Source of the DNA: Massilia sp. NR 4-1 | GTDB taxonomy: Bacteria > Pseudomonadota > Gammaproteobacteria > Burkholderiales > Burkholderiaceae_D | Length of the DNA stretch: 64,000 bases | Assembly: GCF_001191005.1 (NCBI RefSeq) | Contig: NZ_CP012201.1 | Coordinates: 930,001-994,000, forward strand | Direction: 5' to 3' | Part shown: one piece after another, positions 32,452 through 41,085 of the stretch | How the letters are laid out: the number at the start of each line of letters is the position of its first letter | Position numbering within the stretch: position 1 is the stretch's first letter | Position numbers and translations under genes: made by a program | The notes under the pieces: model-generated | Seen by the model: the letters and a program-made list of their open reading frames with translations, nothing else | The model's database searches: none | What the model was told of the DNA's origin: nothing

Positions 32452-32886
32452 ATGACTACCAAGGGAAAACCCGAAGGCTTCAACACCATCACGCCAAACA
32501 GCATCGTCAGCAGCGTGGCCGATGCTGTCAAGTTTTACCAGACGGTGTTCGGTGCGGAAGTACTGCTGCGCCTCAACACGCCGGATGGCAAGGTGGTCCA
32601 TTGCGAATTGAAATTCGGCGACTCTCGCATCAATCTGGGCGAGGCGATGGAGGGCTGGCCGGAACAGCCCTTGCTGGCGCAAATCTACGTGCCCGATTCG
32701 GATGCGACGTTCGCGCTGGCCATCAAGGAAGGCGCCAAGGAGCTGAGCCCGGTGACCGATATGTTCTTCGGCTCGCGCGAGGGGCGCGTACTCGACCCGT
32801 TCGGCAATACCTGGACCATCGCCACGCATAAGAAACATGTGTCCGGCGAAGAAATGCAGCGTCAACTGGATGCGATGTACGCCTGA
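32452..32886 (+). CDS. VOC family (PhnB-like) protein
   Basis: A 144-residue glyoxalase/bleomycin-resistance-fold protein of the PhnB group: FNTITPNSIVSSVADAVKFY at the start, GAEVLLRLNTPDGKVVHCEL in the middle and RVLDPFGNTWTIATHKK at the end. Members bind a metal in the VOC cleft; the reaction is not known for most. The start at 32452 has an AGGAGAT ribosome-binding site. The DPFGN..I.TH end is typical. Confidence 0.88.
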   Translation: MTTKGKPEGFNTITPNSIVSSVADAVKFYQTVFGAEVLLRLNTPDGKVVHCELKFGDSRINLGEAMEGWPEQPLLAQIYVPDSDATFALAIKEGAKELSPVTDMFFGSREGRVLDPFGNTWTIATHKKHVSGEEMQRQLDAMYA

Positions 32887-33313
32887 TCGCGCCGGGGCGG
32901 CTTCGCGCGGCGCTTGCTCAGGCGGCGCCAGCCCAAAACCAGTCTAGTTGTGCTTGGCATCGCACTCCGGTAGCAAAGCGATGCCACCATCACATCCCTG
33001 CGTCACCATACCGATACCCAGGCCGGTTCATCGCTGCGCGCAGCGCAGCATGGTTGTGCGACTTCACGTCGTTGCCGGTCGAATGCTGACACCTTAGCTT
33101 AGCCTCCGCCAGCGCCATTTGCTGCGTCCGGCGCCTGTATATTTCCATCGGACTGAACCGCGCCGACGTACTTCCGTTGTCAACGTGCAGTCGTCGACTC
33201 TTCCGCACACCCACGGATGGAACCTGTAACCACGTGGCGACACTTATCAGAATAGTTTCTGTCATTCCGACAGAGTCTTGACCTCTTCTTGTCGCTTTCG
33301 CTAAAGGTAAAAA
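32887..33313. other. 427-bp intergenic region before the HExxH gene
   Basis: Contains the 97-bp duplicate of the PepSY gene 3' end (32902-32998). The remainder, 32999-33313, has no gene that I can support. A TTGACC near 33273 and an AT-rich stretch before the ATG at 33314 could be the promoter of the next gene. Confidence 0.4.
32902..32998. repeat. Duplicated end of the PepSY gene (97 bp, about 87% identical)
   Basis: Aligns without gaps to 34630-34726, the 3' end of the PepSY-protein gene, in the same orientation, with about a dozen differences. The two copies flank the HExxH gene, which suggests the interval was inserted with, or excised from, a duplicated target. Confidence 0.8.
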
Positions 33314-34456
33314 ATGTTTTCAAGTCCGGTAACTGGTTCTGTTCCTCGCTCTCCCATTACTGCTCCCACGGTGCAGGACGAACAGGCTAGTCCGCCTACT
33401 GTAGCTACTGAGGGGAATGGCAAACGCCAAGCATCGCGCTCTCCATCGCCATCCTCTTCCCCGCGGCAGAGCTCGATGCAGCTAAAATTAATCAATGACT
33501 TCTCAACGAAAAAACTAAAAACGGGTGAGGAAAATCCGGATTCCGGCGCCGCAGTGGCATCATCGGCACCGGTTGCGGCGTCATCCAGTGGTGCAGCCTC
33601 TGCTGCTACGGAAAAGACTGGCCTTGCTCATCCCGACGCGATTAAGGAATTTGTTGCTCAAATGAGGGAGGTTGAATCTCAATGGAACACAAAATCTCCC
33701 GAAGAAAAAATAGCGCATTTTCAAGAATTAATTAATCCGAAATTTGACGCGATAGGGGTTCGAGCACCAACAGTAAAACTGATGGATCCCACGGGGGGGC
33801 GTAGCGGAGAGTTCAATTCTACTGAATGGAGCTTCGGCATGACGGAAACAGCCTTGGGCAAGCCTATGGCTGAATCCGCTAAGACGGCGTACCACGAAAC
33901 TCGCCATGCGGAACAATATTTTATGATGGCCAAACATATCGCCCAAACCGGTATTGCACCTCCCCCGTATAAGCAGATTCCCGATGATGTGATGACGGTG
34001 GCCCAAACAGCGCCCAAGTTGTCAGGCGCCGAGGCAAAAGAGGCTGGGGAATATCATAAGAGTATTTTCGGAGCTGACGCCAAGAAGCGAAATTTTGTAC
34101 TAACAAATTTGGGCACGTACTCACAGGCTGCGTTGGTAGAGAAGGGGCAAGCCTTCACAGCAGCCCATAAAGCATATGAGGCAGCCGACGAAACCGTAAA
34201 AAAATATAAGGAAGAGAATCACAAGCTCGTAGGCCCTGAAAACTGGCCAGATGAAACACAAAAGAAAAATGGCGAAGCCCGTAAGAACGCGCGGCAAGAA
34301 CGGGAATACGCTCTATCCGCCTACAATGACACAAAACAAAAATTCGAGGAAACACAAGCGAAATATCGCGCATTACCTGAAGAGGAAGACGCACACGCAG
34401 TTGGAGATGCGATTATGGCAGCGCTATCATCGCCTTCCGAATTGCATAAGGCATAA
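33314..34456 (+). CDS. Putative secreted effector with HExxH metallopeptidase motif
   Basis: A 380-residue protein. The first 100 residues are Ser/Pro/Ala-rich and disordered (SPVTGSVPRSPITAPTVQDE), as in type III or other secreted effectors. Residues 105-260 form a domain with HETRH at 194-198, an HExxH zinc-binding motif followed by AEQ, the arrangement of zincin-type peptidases. The C-terminal 110 residues are a charged coiled coil (Lys/Glu-rich). The base composition is AT-richer than its neighbours. No secretion genes are nearby, so delivery is unknown. Peptidase activity is inference from one motif. Confidence 0.65.
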   Translation: MFSSPVTGSVPRSPITAPTVQDEQASPPTVATEGNGKRQASRSPSPSSSPRQSSMQLKLINDFSTKKLKTGEENPDSGAAVASSAPVAASSSGAASAATEKTGLAHPDAIKEFVAQMREVESQWNTKSPEEKIAHFQELINPKFDAIGVRAPTVKLMDPTGGRSGEFNSTEWSFGMTETALGKPMAESAKTAYHETRHAEQYFMMAKHIAQTGIAPPPYKQIPDDVMTVAQTAPKLSGAEAKEAGEYHKSIFGADAKKRNFVLTNLGTYSQAALVEKGQAFTAAHKAYEAADETVKKYKEENHKLVGPENWPDETQKKNGEARKNARQEREYALSAYNDTKQKFEETQAKYRALPEEEDAHAVGDAIMAALSSPSELHKA

Positions 34457-34613
34457 CGTGCAGGAGAGCTCCCCAACCTGAGGTGCTGGGCGCGGGAGAG
34501 TATTTTCCGAATCTGGCAGATTGCCGATGGCGGCCAATTTTGTTTTCCAACGCCCTTTATATCGCCATCATTGGCGCTTCAGTTGCAGAGGATCCCTGTG
34601 TTGATCGCCGATT

Positions 34614-36098
34614 TCAGCGTTTCGATGTTTTCGCGCGGCGCTTGCTCAGACGGCGCCAGCCCAAAACCAGTCCGGTTATGCTGAGCATCGCGCCCAGGAT
34701 GCTCAGTGATGCCACCATCACGTCCCATACTGGACGAGTGCGCAAGCTGGCTGCAAAATCGAGCTGGTGCAAACCGTTGAAGAGCCAGCGGTTCCACTTG
34801 CCGTTGCGGTCGGTATGTCCGACCAGCGTTCCCTGGGCTGGGTCGATATAGAAGCTTGTCTCATCTGCCAACCTGAACTGTACGCGCATGACGGGGAAGG
34901 GCCGGTCGGCATGATGGCTATAGTAGTAGCTGTCGCCGCTGGCAAGCAGGTCAACTGCCAGCAGGGGAACGTCCGGCCGCGTGGCGCGGACAGCGGGCAA
35001 TAGCGCCTCGTTTGGAATCGACGGCAGCACCGCGCCGCTTTCCGGATGCAGCAAGCGGCGCCCGGTGCGTTCGAGCGCACTGAAGTACAACTTGCCGCCT
35101 ACCCGCCGCCATTCCAGTTCGAGCAGGCCGGGCCGTGCGCGGATGGCCGGAGCCAACACCAGCGACAAATCTTCCTGGTTCAGCGGGCCGCCGGCGAATG
35201 CCAGCTTGTCTTTTGCCGTCACGCCCGGCGACGAGAGCCAGTCGAATGGCGTGACGGATAACCAGCCGCTGAATAGCCAGGTCAGCGTCAAGCTACCGAT
35301 GCCCAGGCCGAGCCAGTGGTGCCAGGCCTGCCAGCCGCGATAGGGCGAGCGCCGTCCACTGGCATAGGGCTGGCGTAACCTGACTCGCTGTATGCCCAGC
35401 ACCATGCCGGCCATGACGAGGAGGAAGGCTGCGCCCGAGGTCCACATCACCACCTGGCGCCATGGCTGGCCATGCGTGCGCAGTGGGGTAAAGTAAATCC
35501 AATGGATGACCGACCCGGCCCAGTTCCATGCACGTTCGCGGCGCGTCGTGTCACGCACCAGTTCGCCGGTGCGGCCCGACACGTATAGCACGCTGCCCGC
35601 AGCGTCGTCCGCTGCGACGCGGTATAGCGGCCGGTGCGTTTTGACTGGACCGAACGTCCACTGGTCCAGATCGATCTGCTCCACCGACAAAGCCGTGGCG
35701 GTCGGGGCGGCGCTGAGGGCTGCGGTCCGCGCCATGGCTTCAGTGACGTGCAGCGCGGCGCCGGTGTCGGCCCAGACCGACCACCAGCGGCCATTGCTCA
35801 TGAAGTGGTAGACGGGCCGGCCCGCCACGGTGTTGATTTTCACGGTGCCGGGAATGCCGGGCTGCGCGGTGGACTGCCATGCATCCCACGCGCTGACCTT
35901 GACCTGTGCGGCATCGAGCGCTGGCAGCCATGCCATGCGCTCCTGCTCGCTGAGCTTCGGATACGGCACATACATCATCACGATGCCGGACCCGAACCAC
36001 AGCAGCACCAGCAGGCCGATGCCGATGCCCAGCCAGCGGTGCAGCAGGTGCAGCTGGCGCTTCCAGGAACCCATGGCGCCGGCGATCAGTAGCGCCAT
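34614..36098 (-). CDS. PepSY domain membrane protein (PiuB-like)
   Basis: A 494-residue membrane protein with four main membrane segments: LLHRWLGIGIGLLVLLWFGS near the start, WRQVVMWTSGAAFLLVMAGM, WHHWLGLGIGSLTLTWLFSG, and VASLSILGAMLSITGLVLGW near the end, with PepSY repeats in between. Histidines in the membrane helices (HRWLG, HHWLG) suggest heme, as in PepSY-type ferric reductases. It overlaps the TonB receptor gene by 13 bases and is thus co-translated with it. The pair lies under a cobalamin riboswitch. Confidence 0.85.
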   Translation of the reverse strand: MALLIAGAMGSWKRQLHLLHRWLGIGIGLLVLLWFGSGIVMMYVPYPKLSEQERMAWLPALDAAQVKVSAWDAWQSTAQPGIPGTVKINTVAGRPVYHFMSNGRWWSVWADTGAALHVTEAMARTAALSAAPTATALSVEQIDLDQWTFGPVKTHRPLYRVAADDAAGSVLYVSGRTGELVRDTTRRERAWNWAGSVIHWIYFTPLRTHGQPWRQVVMWTSGAAFLLVMAGMVLGIQRVRLRQPYASGRRSPYRGWQAWHHWLGLGIGSLTLTWLFSGWLSVTPFDWLSSPGVTAKDKLAFAGGPLNQEDLSLVLAPAIRARPGLLELEWRRVGGKLYFSALERTGRRLLHPESGAVLPSIPNEALLPAVRATRPDVPLLAVDLLASGDSYYYSHHADRPFPVMRVQFRLADETSFYIDPAQGTLVGHTDRNGKWNRWLFNGLHQLDFAASLRTRPVWDVMVASLSILGAMLSITGLVLGWRRLSKRRAKTSKR

Positions 36099-38188
36099 TG
36101 GGCGCTCAGCTCGACGTGGCGGCGGTCGCCCAGCAGATATTGGCTATCGCTGTAGGAGGCCGTGGCGTACAGCTTGTCGGTCAGGTTGCGCAGGTTCAGC
36201 TGTACCCGCAGGTTGCGGCTGGCGTTCCAGCCCAGCGAGGCATCCAGCGTGGTGTAGGCCGGCAAGGCCTGGGTGTTGCCGTTGTCGATATAGCGCTCAC
36301 CGACGTAGCGCGCACCGACTGCGGCGCGCCAGCCCTCGGTACGGTAGTTGAGCCACAGGTTGGACGAGACTTTCGGCACGTTGGCAGGACGCTTGCCGGC
36401 GCGCGAGATCTTGCCGCTTTCAATCAGCTGGTCGAACTGGGCGTCGGTGTAGGCCGCGTTCGCTTCCAGGCGCCATGCGGATGCCAGCGCGACGCTGGCG
36501 CTGACTTCGGCGCCGCGCGACGATTGCGAACCGCCCTGGATCGACAGCGCCGGGTTGGCGGGATCGCGGGTGATGATGTCGTCCTTGCTGATGCGGTACA
36601 GGGCTGCCGTCCATTCCGCCTGGCCGTTCGCCAGCGATTGCTTGATGCCGGTCTCGACTTGGTGCGAGCTGGTCAGCTTGTAGCGGCTGTTGGCCAGGTT
36701 CAGCGACAGCAGGCTGGTGACCGGGTCGCTGCCGCTGCTGACCTGTCCGTACAGGGAGGTGTCGGCGGCGAGCTTCCAGGTCAGGCCGAGACGCACAGCG
36801 TTCGAATGCAGCTTGGAACTGAAGCCCGCCGCGCCCAGCAGACTGATGCGGTCGACCTTGTAGCGGTCGTGGCGCAGGCCGGCCAGCAGCAGCAAGCGCT
36901 CGTTGAAGCTATAGGCATCCTCAAGGTACAGCGCATTGGTGGTGGTATCGGTGCGGAAGTTCGGCCGCAGCGGGTCGGGGCTGTCGAATACGCCCGGGTT
37001 GAAGCCGATCGGTGCCACCGTGGACGCGCCGCCGTAGGGCGCGTTATTGGTGTGCGTGAAGTTGATGGTGGCCGCTTCCCATCCGGCGACGATGCGGTTG
37101 GCGCCCGCGTTCCAGCGCGCTTCGAGGCGATTGCCGGTTTGTTCCTGGTCGTGCTGGAGGGCGATGTAGTCGTTGCGTTCAACGACCTTGGCTTGCGCGT
37201 CATAGGCATAGCTTTCCACATTGCGCCAGTTGCGGTGCGCCTTCATATAGGCCAGTTCGTTGCTGATGCTGAGCGCTGGGCTCACGCGCCAGGTCAGGCG
37301 GGCCACCGCCTTGTCGTCCCTGAACGAGATGTCGGCGTCGCCGACGTTGTAGTTCTGGTCGCGCAGTTCGCGCGCGATGCGGCCCTCGACCAGCGGCGTG
37401 CCGAAATAGCGCCGTGGCCGTTGTTCCGAGTGGTCGAGCGAGAGGTCGAGGTCGACGTTGGAGGCCAGCGCATAGCTCACGCTGGTCAGGATCTTGCCGC
37501 GGCGCGATTGGCCGCGGTCGATAAAGCCGTCGCTGCGGTCGGCATAGGCGTCGACGCGGAACGCACCCTTTTCGCCCAGGGCGCCGGTGGCGCCAATGCC
37601 GCCGCGCAGCGTCTTGCCGCCGCCGATGCCGGCCATTGCCTCGACGCTGGTTTTGCGCTGCGGCGCCTTGCGCACGGCGTTGATGGTGGCGCCGGTGGTG
37701 CCGCTGCCGTAGACGATCGAGCCTGGACCGCGCAGCACTTCGATATATTCGTAACCCCAGGGATCGGCTGGATAGGTTGCCGTGCCCGAACCGACTTGCG
37801 GACGCTGGCCGTTTTCCAGCTGCGCGATGGCGCTGTTGCCGCTGAAGCCGCGCGCAGAGTAGGCGATGCCGTTGCCCGGCGAACTCGTGTCGGTCAGGCC
37901 GGTGGTGCGGGTGACGGCATCCTTGACCAGCAGGTCGCCGCGTGCCTGCATGGTGTCGGCGCCGAGCATTTCGGCGCTGGCAGGCAGTTCCTGCAAGGTC
38001 AGGTTCAAGCGGCTGGCCGTCGCGCTCTCGCTGGCCAGGCCCAGTCCTTCATGCGACGCCTTTGCCTGCACCGTCACGGTCGGCATGACTTCGGTTTGCT
38101 CGGCCCAGGCGCCCGGGGCGCAAAGGGCGGCGATGGTGGCAACGATGGGGCGCAGGGCGGTGGCGTGGTTGGGACGGAATGAAGTCAT
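36086..38188 (-). CDS. TonB-dependent outer-membrane receptor
   Basis: A 700-residue receptor with signal peptide (ending ALCAPGAWA), plug domain (VTVQAKASHEGLGLASESAT, then IEVLRGPGSIVYGSGTTGAT, the usual plug motif) and a 22-strand barrel ending in an aromatic residue (VELSAQWRY). By sequence it resembles the siderophore-receptor branch. But a B12 riboswitch controls it, so it may take up cobalamin, a corrinoid, or a metal-chelate needed when B12 is short. I use the start at 38188. The PepSY gene overlaps its 3' end. Confidence 0.9.
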   Translation of the reverse strand: MTSFRPNHATALRPIVATIAALCAPGAWAEQTEVMPTVTVQAKASHEGLGLASESATASRLNLTLQELPASAEMLGADTMQARGDLLVKDAVTRTTGLTDTSSPGNGIAYSARGFSGNSAIAQLENGQRPQVGSGTATYPADPWGYEYIEVLRGPGSIVYGSGTTGATINAVRKAPQRKTSVEAMAGIGGGKTLRGGIGATGALGEKGAFRVDAYADRSDGFIDRGQSRRGKILTSVSYALASNVDLDLSLDHSEQRPRRYFGTPLVEGRIARELRDQNYNVGDADISFRDDKAVARLTWRVSPALSISNELAYMKAHRNWRNVESYAYDAQAKVVERNDYIALQHDQEQTGNRLEARWNAGANRIVAGWEAATINFTHTNNAPYGGASTVAPIGFNPGVFDSPDPLRPNFRTDTTTNALYLEDAYSFNERLLLLAGLRHDRYKVDRISLLGAAGFSSKLHSNAVRLGLTWKLAADTSLYGQVSSGSDPVTSLLSLNLANSRYKLTSSHQVETGIKQSLANGQAEWTAALYRISKDDIITRDPANPALSIQGGSQSSRGAEVSASVALASAWRLEANAAYTDAQFDQLIESGKISRAGKRPANVPKVSSNLWLNYRTEGWRAAVGARYVGERYIDNGNTQALPAYTTLDASLGWNASRNLRVQLNLRNLTDKLYATASYSDSQYLLGDRRHVELSAQWRY

Positions 38189-38369
38189 GGAAGCAGCTCT
38201 GTAGTAAGTAAATTTTCGGCGTGCAAGCCCACCAGCAGGCATGGCGCTGGCCGTGTGCGCAAAGCGAACGGCAGCGCGCACGGCGGCCGTGGGCGATTGC
38301 TTAAGCGATCAATGAAAAAACAGCGAACTTATCTCTGGCCATGCCACACCCCGTGGCTTGGCGCATGCA

Positions 38370-38565
38370 TCGTGACTGGCCGGTCTTCTGGCTCGCCCTC
38401 ATCCTTCCCTGTTCTTGCCTTCCCGCGCGATGCGCAGTGGCGGTTGATCAGAGTCGTCAGGCTTACAGCAGCGGGGGCTGCGCCGGACTGGTGCGAAATG
38501 AAAATCTCGCATGTCACCGGCTTCCCGTTTCACCCTCCGGCTGAGAAGCGGGAGGGCACCATTCA
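38370..38565 (-). promoter_or_regulatory. Cobalamin (B12) riboswitch
   Basis: Reading the minus strand, the conserved elements appear in order: GAAACGGGAAGCCGGTG, AGCCCCCGCTGCTGTAAG, GCCACTGCGCA (38435-38441 for GCCACTG) and the B12 box GAGCCAGAAGACCGGCC at 38378-38394. These are the landmarks of the AdoCbl-type riboswitch. It precedes the TonB receptor gene by about 180 bases and should shut down the receptor-PepSY operon when B12 is plentiful. Confidence 0.95.
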
Positions 38566-38723
38566 CGTAATTGCTGCGCATTCTACTTGCAAATTGCACT
38601 TTTAGCTATGCAGGGCGTAGCTGCTTGCGCTGCGGTCGTGGCGGACCCATACTCCAGAGGGTTGTGATTCTTCGCTTAGCGTTGGTTTGCAAGACCTTAT
38701 TGAACGCAGGGTAGAGCTCCAAA

Positions 38724-39593
38724 ATGTCGCGCGCACGGCTAATCCTCCTGACTACGCTGGCCATGCTGGCGTTTGCCGGCAATTCCCTGTTATGCCGTAT
38801 TGCCTTAAAGGGTACGGCCATCGAGGGCACGGCCATCGATGCAATCAGCTTTACCGCCATCCGCCTGGCGGCCGGTGCCGCCGTCCTTTGCTTGATCGTA
38901 TGTGTGCGTCGTAGAAGCGTATTCGGCCAGGGAAACTGGCCATCTGCCTGCGCGCTGCTGGCCTATGCGGTCTGCTTTTCCTTGGCGTACACCGAGCTTT
39001 CGGCTGCAACCGGGGCGCTGCTGCTGTTCGTTTCCGTCCAGGCCAGCATGATTGCCTATGGAATCCGGGCCGGAGAGCGGCTGTCCCGGATTCAGCTCGC
39101 CGGGTTTGTGCTGGCAGCGGGTGGTCTGATCGTCTTGCTGCTGCCGGGCCTCGCGTCGCCGCCGGTGGCAGGAGCACTGTTGATGCTATTTGCCGGTGCT
39201 GCCTGGGCTGTTTATTCGCTTCGCGCCAAAGGAGCGGGCGATCCGACCAAGGTAACTGCCGGAAACTTCGTACGGGCGGCACTTGTCGCTGCGGGCCTGA
39301 GTCTGTTCGTGATAGCACGTGGGCAGGCGTCCATGGATATGGCTGGCTTCTGGTGTGCCGTGTTGTCTGGCGCCGTGACATCTGGCTTGGGGTACGTCAT
39401 TTGGTACAGCGTTTTGCCCGCTTTACGGGCAATCAGCGCGGCGACCGTACAACTGAGCGTGCCTGTGATTGCTGCGCTCGGCGGCGTCATCTTGCTTGGA
39501 GAGGGCGTCAGCCTGCGTCTGGTGCTGGCTTCCGTGGCCATACTCGGCGGCATCGCCCTGGTCATACTGAAACCGCAAGCAGAACGCGGGTAG
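38724..39593 (+). CDS. DMT family (EamA) transporter
   Basis: A 289-residue protein with ten predicted membrane segments in two EamA repeats: first from ILLTTLAMLAFAGNSLLCRI, second from SGLGYVIWYSVLPALRAISA. The end VSLRLVLASVAILGGIALVI is typical. EamA proteins move metabolites or drugs; the substrate here is not known. Starts with ATG at 38724, reading away from the riboswitch operon. Confidence 0.9.
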   Translation: MSRARLILLTTLAMLAFAGNSLLCRIALKGTAIEGTAIDAISFTAIRLAAGAAVLCLIVCVRRRSVFGQGNWPSACALLAYAVCFSLAYTELSAATGALLLFVSVQASMIAYGIRAGERLSRIQLAGFVLAAGGLIVLLLPGLASPPVAGALLMLFAGAAWAVYSLRAKGAGDPTKVTAGNFVRAALVAAGLSLFVIARGQASMDMAGFWCAVLSGAVTSGLGYVIWYSVLPALRAISAATVQLSVPVIAALGGVILLGEGVSLRLVLASVAILGGIALVILKPQAERG

Positions 39594-39639
39594 GCCAGCG
39601 TCATCTAGCGGCGACACCCCCTGCAGTAAGCCGCCCCTC

Positions 39640-39667
39640 CATTTCCCCTCGGGCGCAAGGGGAAATG
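39640..39667. other. Perfect 9-bp hairpin upstream of the bkd operon
   Basis: CATTTCCCC and GGGGAAATG are separated by ten bases. No T run follows. It lies between the EamA gene and bkdA1 and could be a weak terminator or a binding site for a regulator. Confidence 0.4.
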
Positions 39668-39851
39668 CGAACAACTCTTCTTGAAGAAGGGAAAGCATGG
39701 TACGCTCTCATTGTTTTCCAGGAAATGTTTTCGTGCCCGCTATGCAAAAGCAGCGGGCGGTTCCACAGTCCGGCCGGCCGCGGCTACCCGCTGCAGGCCA
39801 GCCAGGATTGATCACTGCAAGTGCGAAACCATCGCACATGAAGGAATCAGA

Positions 39852-41084
39852 ATGAGCAAGGGTGAACCATTACGCTTGCACGTACCCGAACCGACGGGGC
39901 GTCCAGGCTGTGCAACAGATTTTTCCTACCTGCGCCTGTCGCCGGCTGGCGCCGTGAGGCGTCCCGAAGTCGATGTGGCGCCTATGGATACGCGCGATCT
40001 CGCGTACTCCCTGATCAGCGTGATCGATGCCGAGGGCAACGCGGTTGGGCCGTGGGTGCCGCAAATCGATATCGAAGTCGTGCGCAAGGGCTTGCGCGCC
40101 ATGATGAAGACCCGCATCTTCGACAGCCGCATGCTGATGGCGCAGCGCCAAAAGAAAATGTCGTTCTACATGCAGAGCCTGGGCGAGGAGGCCATCGGCA
40201 CCGCGCAAGCGCTGGCGCTGAATGAGGACGATATGTGCTTCCCGACCTATCGCCAGCAAAGCATTCTGGTCGTGCGCGACTATCCAATGGTGGACATGAT
40301 CTGCCAGCTGATGTCGAACGAACGCGACCCGCTCAAGGGCCGGCAGCTGCCCGTCATGTATTCGGTGAAGAAGGCCGGTTTCTTCTCCATCTCCGGCAAT
40401 CTGGCGACGCAATACATCCAGGCGGTGGGCTGGGGCATGGCTTCGGCGATCAAGGGCGATACCAAGATCGCCTCGGCATGGATCGGCGACGGCGCCACGG
40501 CCGAAGCGGACTTCGACACCGCCCTGACTTTCGCCCACGTATACCGTGCCCCGGTCATTCTCAACGTGGTCAACAACCAGTGGGCCATCTCGACCTTCCA
40601 GGCCATCGCCGGCGGCGAGGACACGACCTTCGCCGCGCGCGGCGTCGGCTGCGGCATCGCCTCGCTGCGCGTCGATGGCAATGATTTCCTGGCCGTGTAC
40701 GCGGCGTCGTGCTGGGCCGCCGAGCGGGCGCGCCGCAACCTCGGGCCGTGCCTGATCGAATGGGTGACGTACCGCGCGGGTCCGCATTCGACCTCGGACG
40801 ACCCGTCGAAGTACCGTCCCGGCGACGACTGGTCGCATTTCCCGCTGGGGGACCCGATCGCGCGCCTGAAGCAGTACTTGATCAAAGCCGGCGCATGGTC
40901 CGAACAGGAGCACGAGGAAACCCAGAAGCGCCTGGAGGCGGAAGTATTGGCCGCGCAGAAGGAGGCCGAACAGTACGGCACCATGGCCAGCGGCCATACC
41001 TTCAGTCCAGCCGAAATGTTCGACGGCATCTATAAGGACATGCCGGAACACCTGCGCGTGCAACGTCAGCAACTGGGGATCTGA
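39852..41084 (+). CDS. bkdA1: 2-oxoisovalerate dehydrogenase E1 alpha subunit
   Basis: BkdA1 and BkdA2 form the thiamine-diphosphate-dependent E1 of the branched-chain 2-oxoacid dehydrogenase complex, which makes branched acyl-CoA from Val, Leu and Ile keto acids. The 410-residue length equals the Pseudomonas protein. Seen are the thiamine-binding GDGATAEADFDTALTF and NVVNNQWAI, and HSTSDDPSKYR, the phosphorylation-loop region of the family. I use the ATG at 39852, preceded by GAAGGA, since the earlier in-frame extension has no such site. The next gene starts two bases after the stop. Confidence 0.95.
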   Translation: MSKGEPLRLHVPEPTGRPGCATDFSYLRLSPAGAVRRPEVDVAPMDTRDLAYSLISVIDAEGNAVGPWVPQIDIEVVRKGLRAMMKTRIFDSRMLMAQRQKKMSFYMQSLGEEAIGTAQALALNEDDMCFPTYRQQSILVVRDYPMVDMICQLMSNERDPLKGRQLPVMYSVKKAGFFSISGNLATQYIQAVGWGMASAIKGDTKIASAWIGDGATAEADFDTALTFAHVYRAPVILNVVNNQWAISTFQAIAGGEDTTFAARGVGCGIASLRVDGNDFLAVYAASCWAAERARRNLGPCLIEWVTYRAGPHSTSDDPSKYRPGDDWSHFPLGDPIARLKQYLIKAGAWSEQEHEETQKRLEAEVLAAQKEAEQYGTMASGHTFSPAEMFDGIYKDMPEHLRVQRQQLGI

Positions 41085-41085
41085 T

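Noticed and set aside
33200..33260. GGAACC followed by CCAC, resembling an hrp box upstream of the HExxH gene
   Set aside because: The spacing is about five bases instead of the 15-17 needed, and no type III secretion genes are present in the window.
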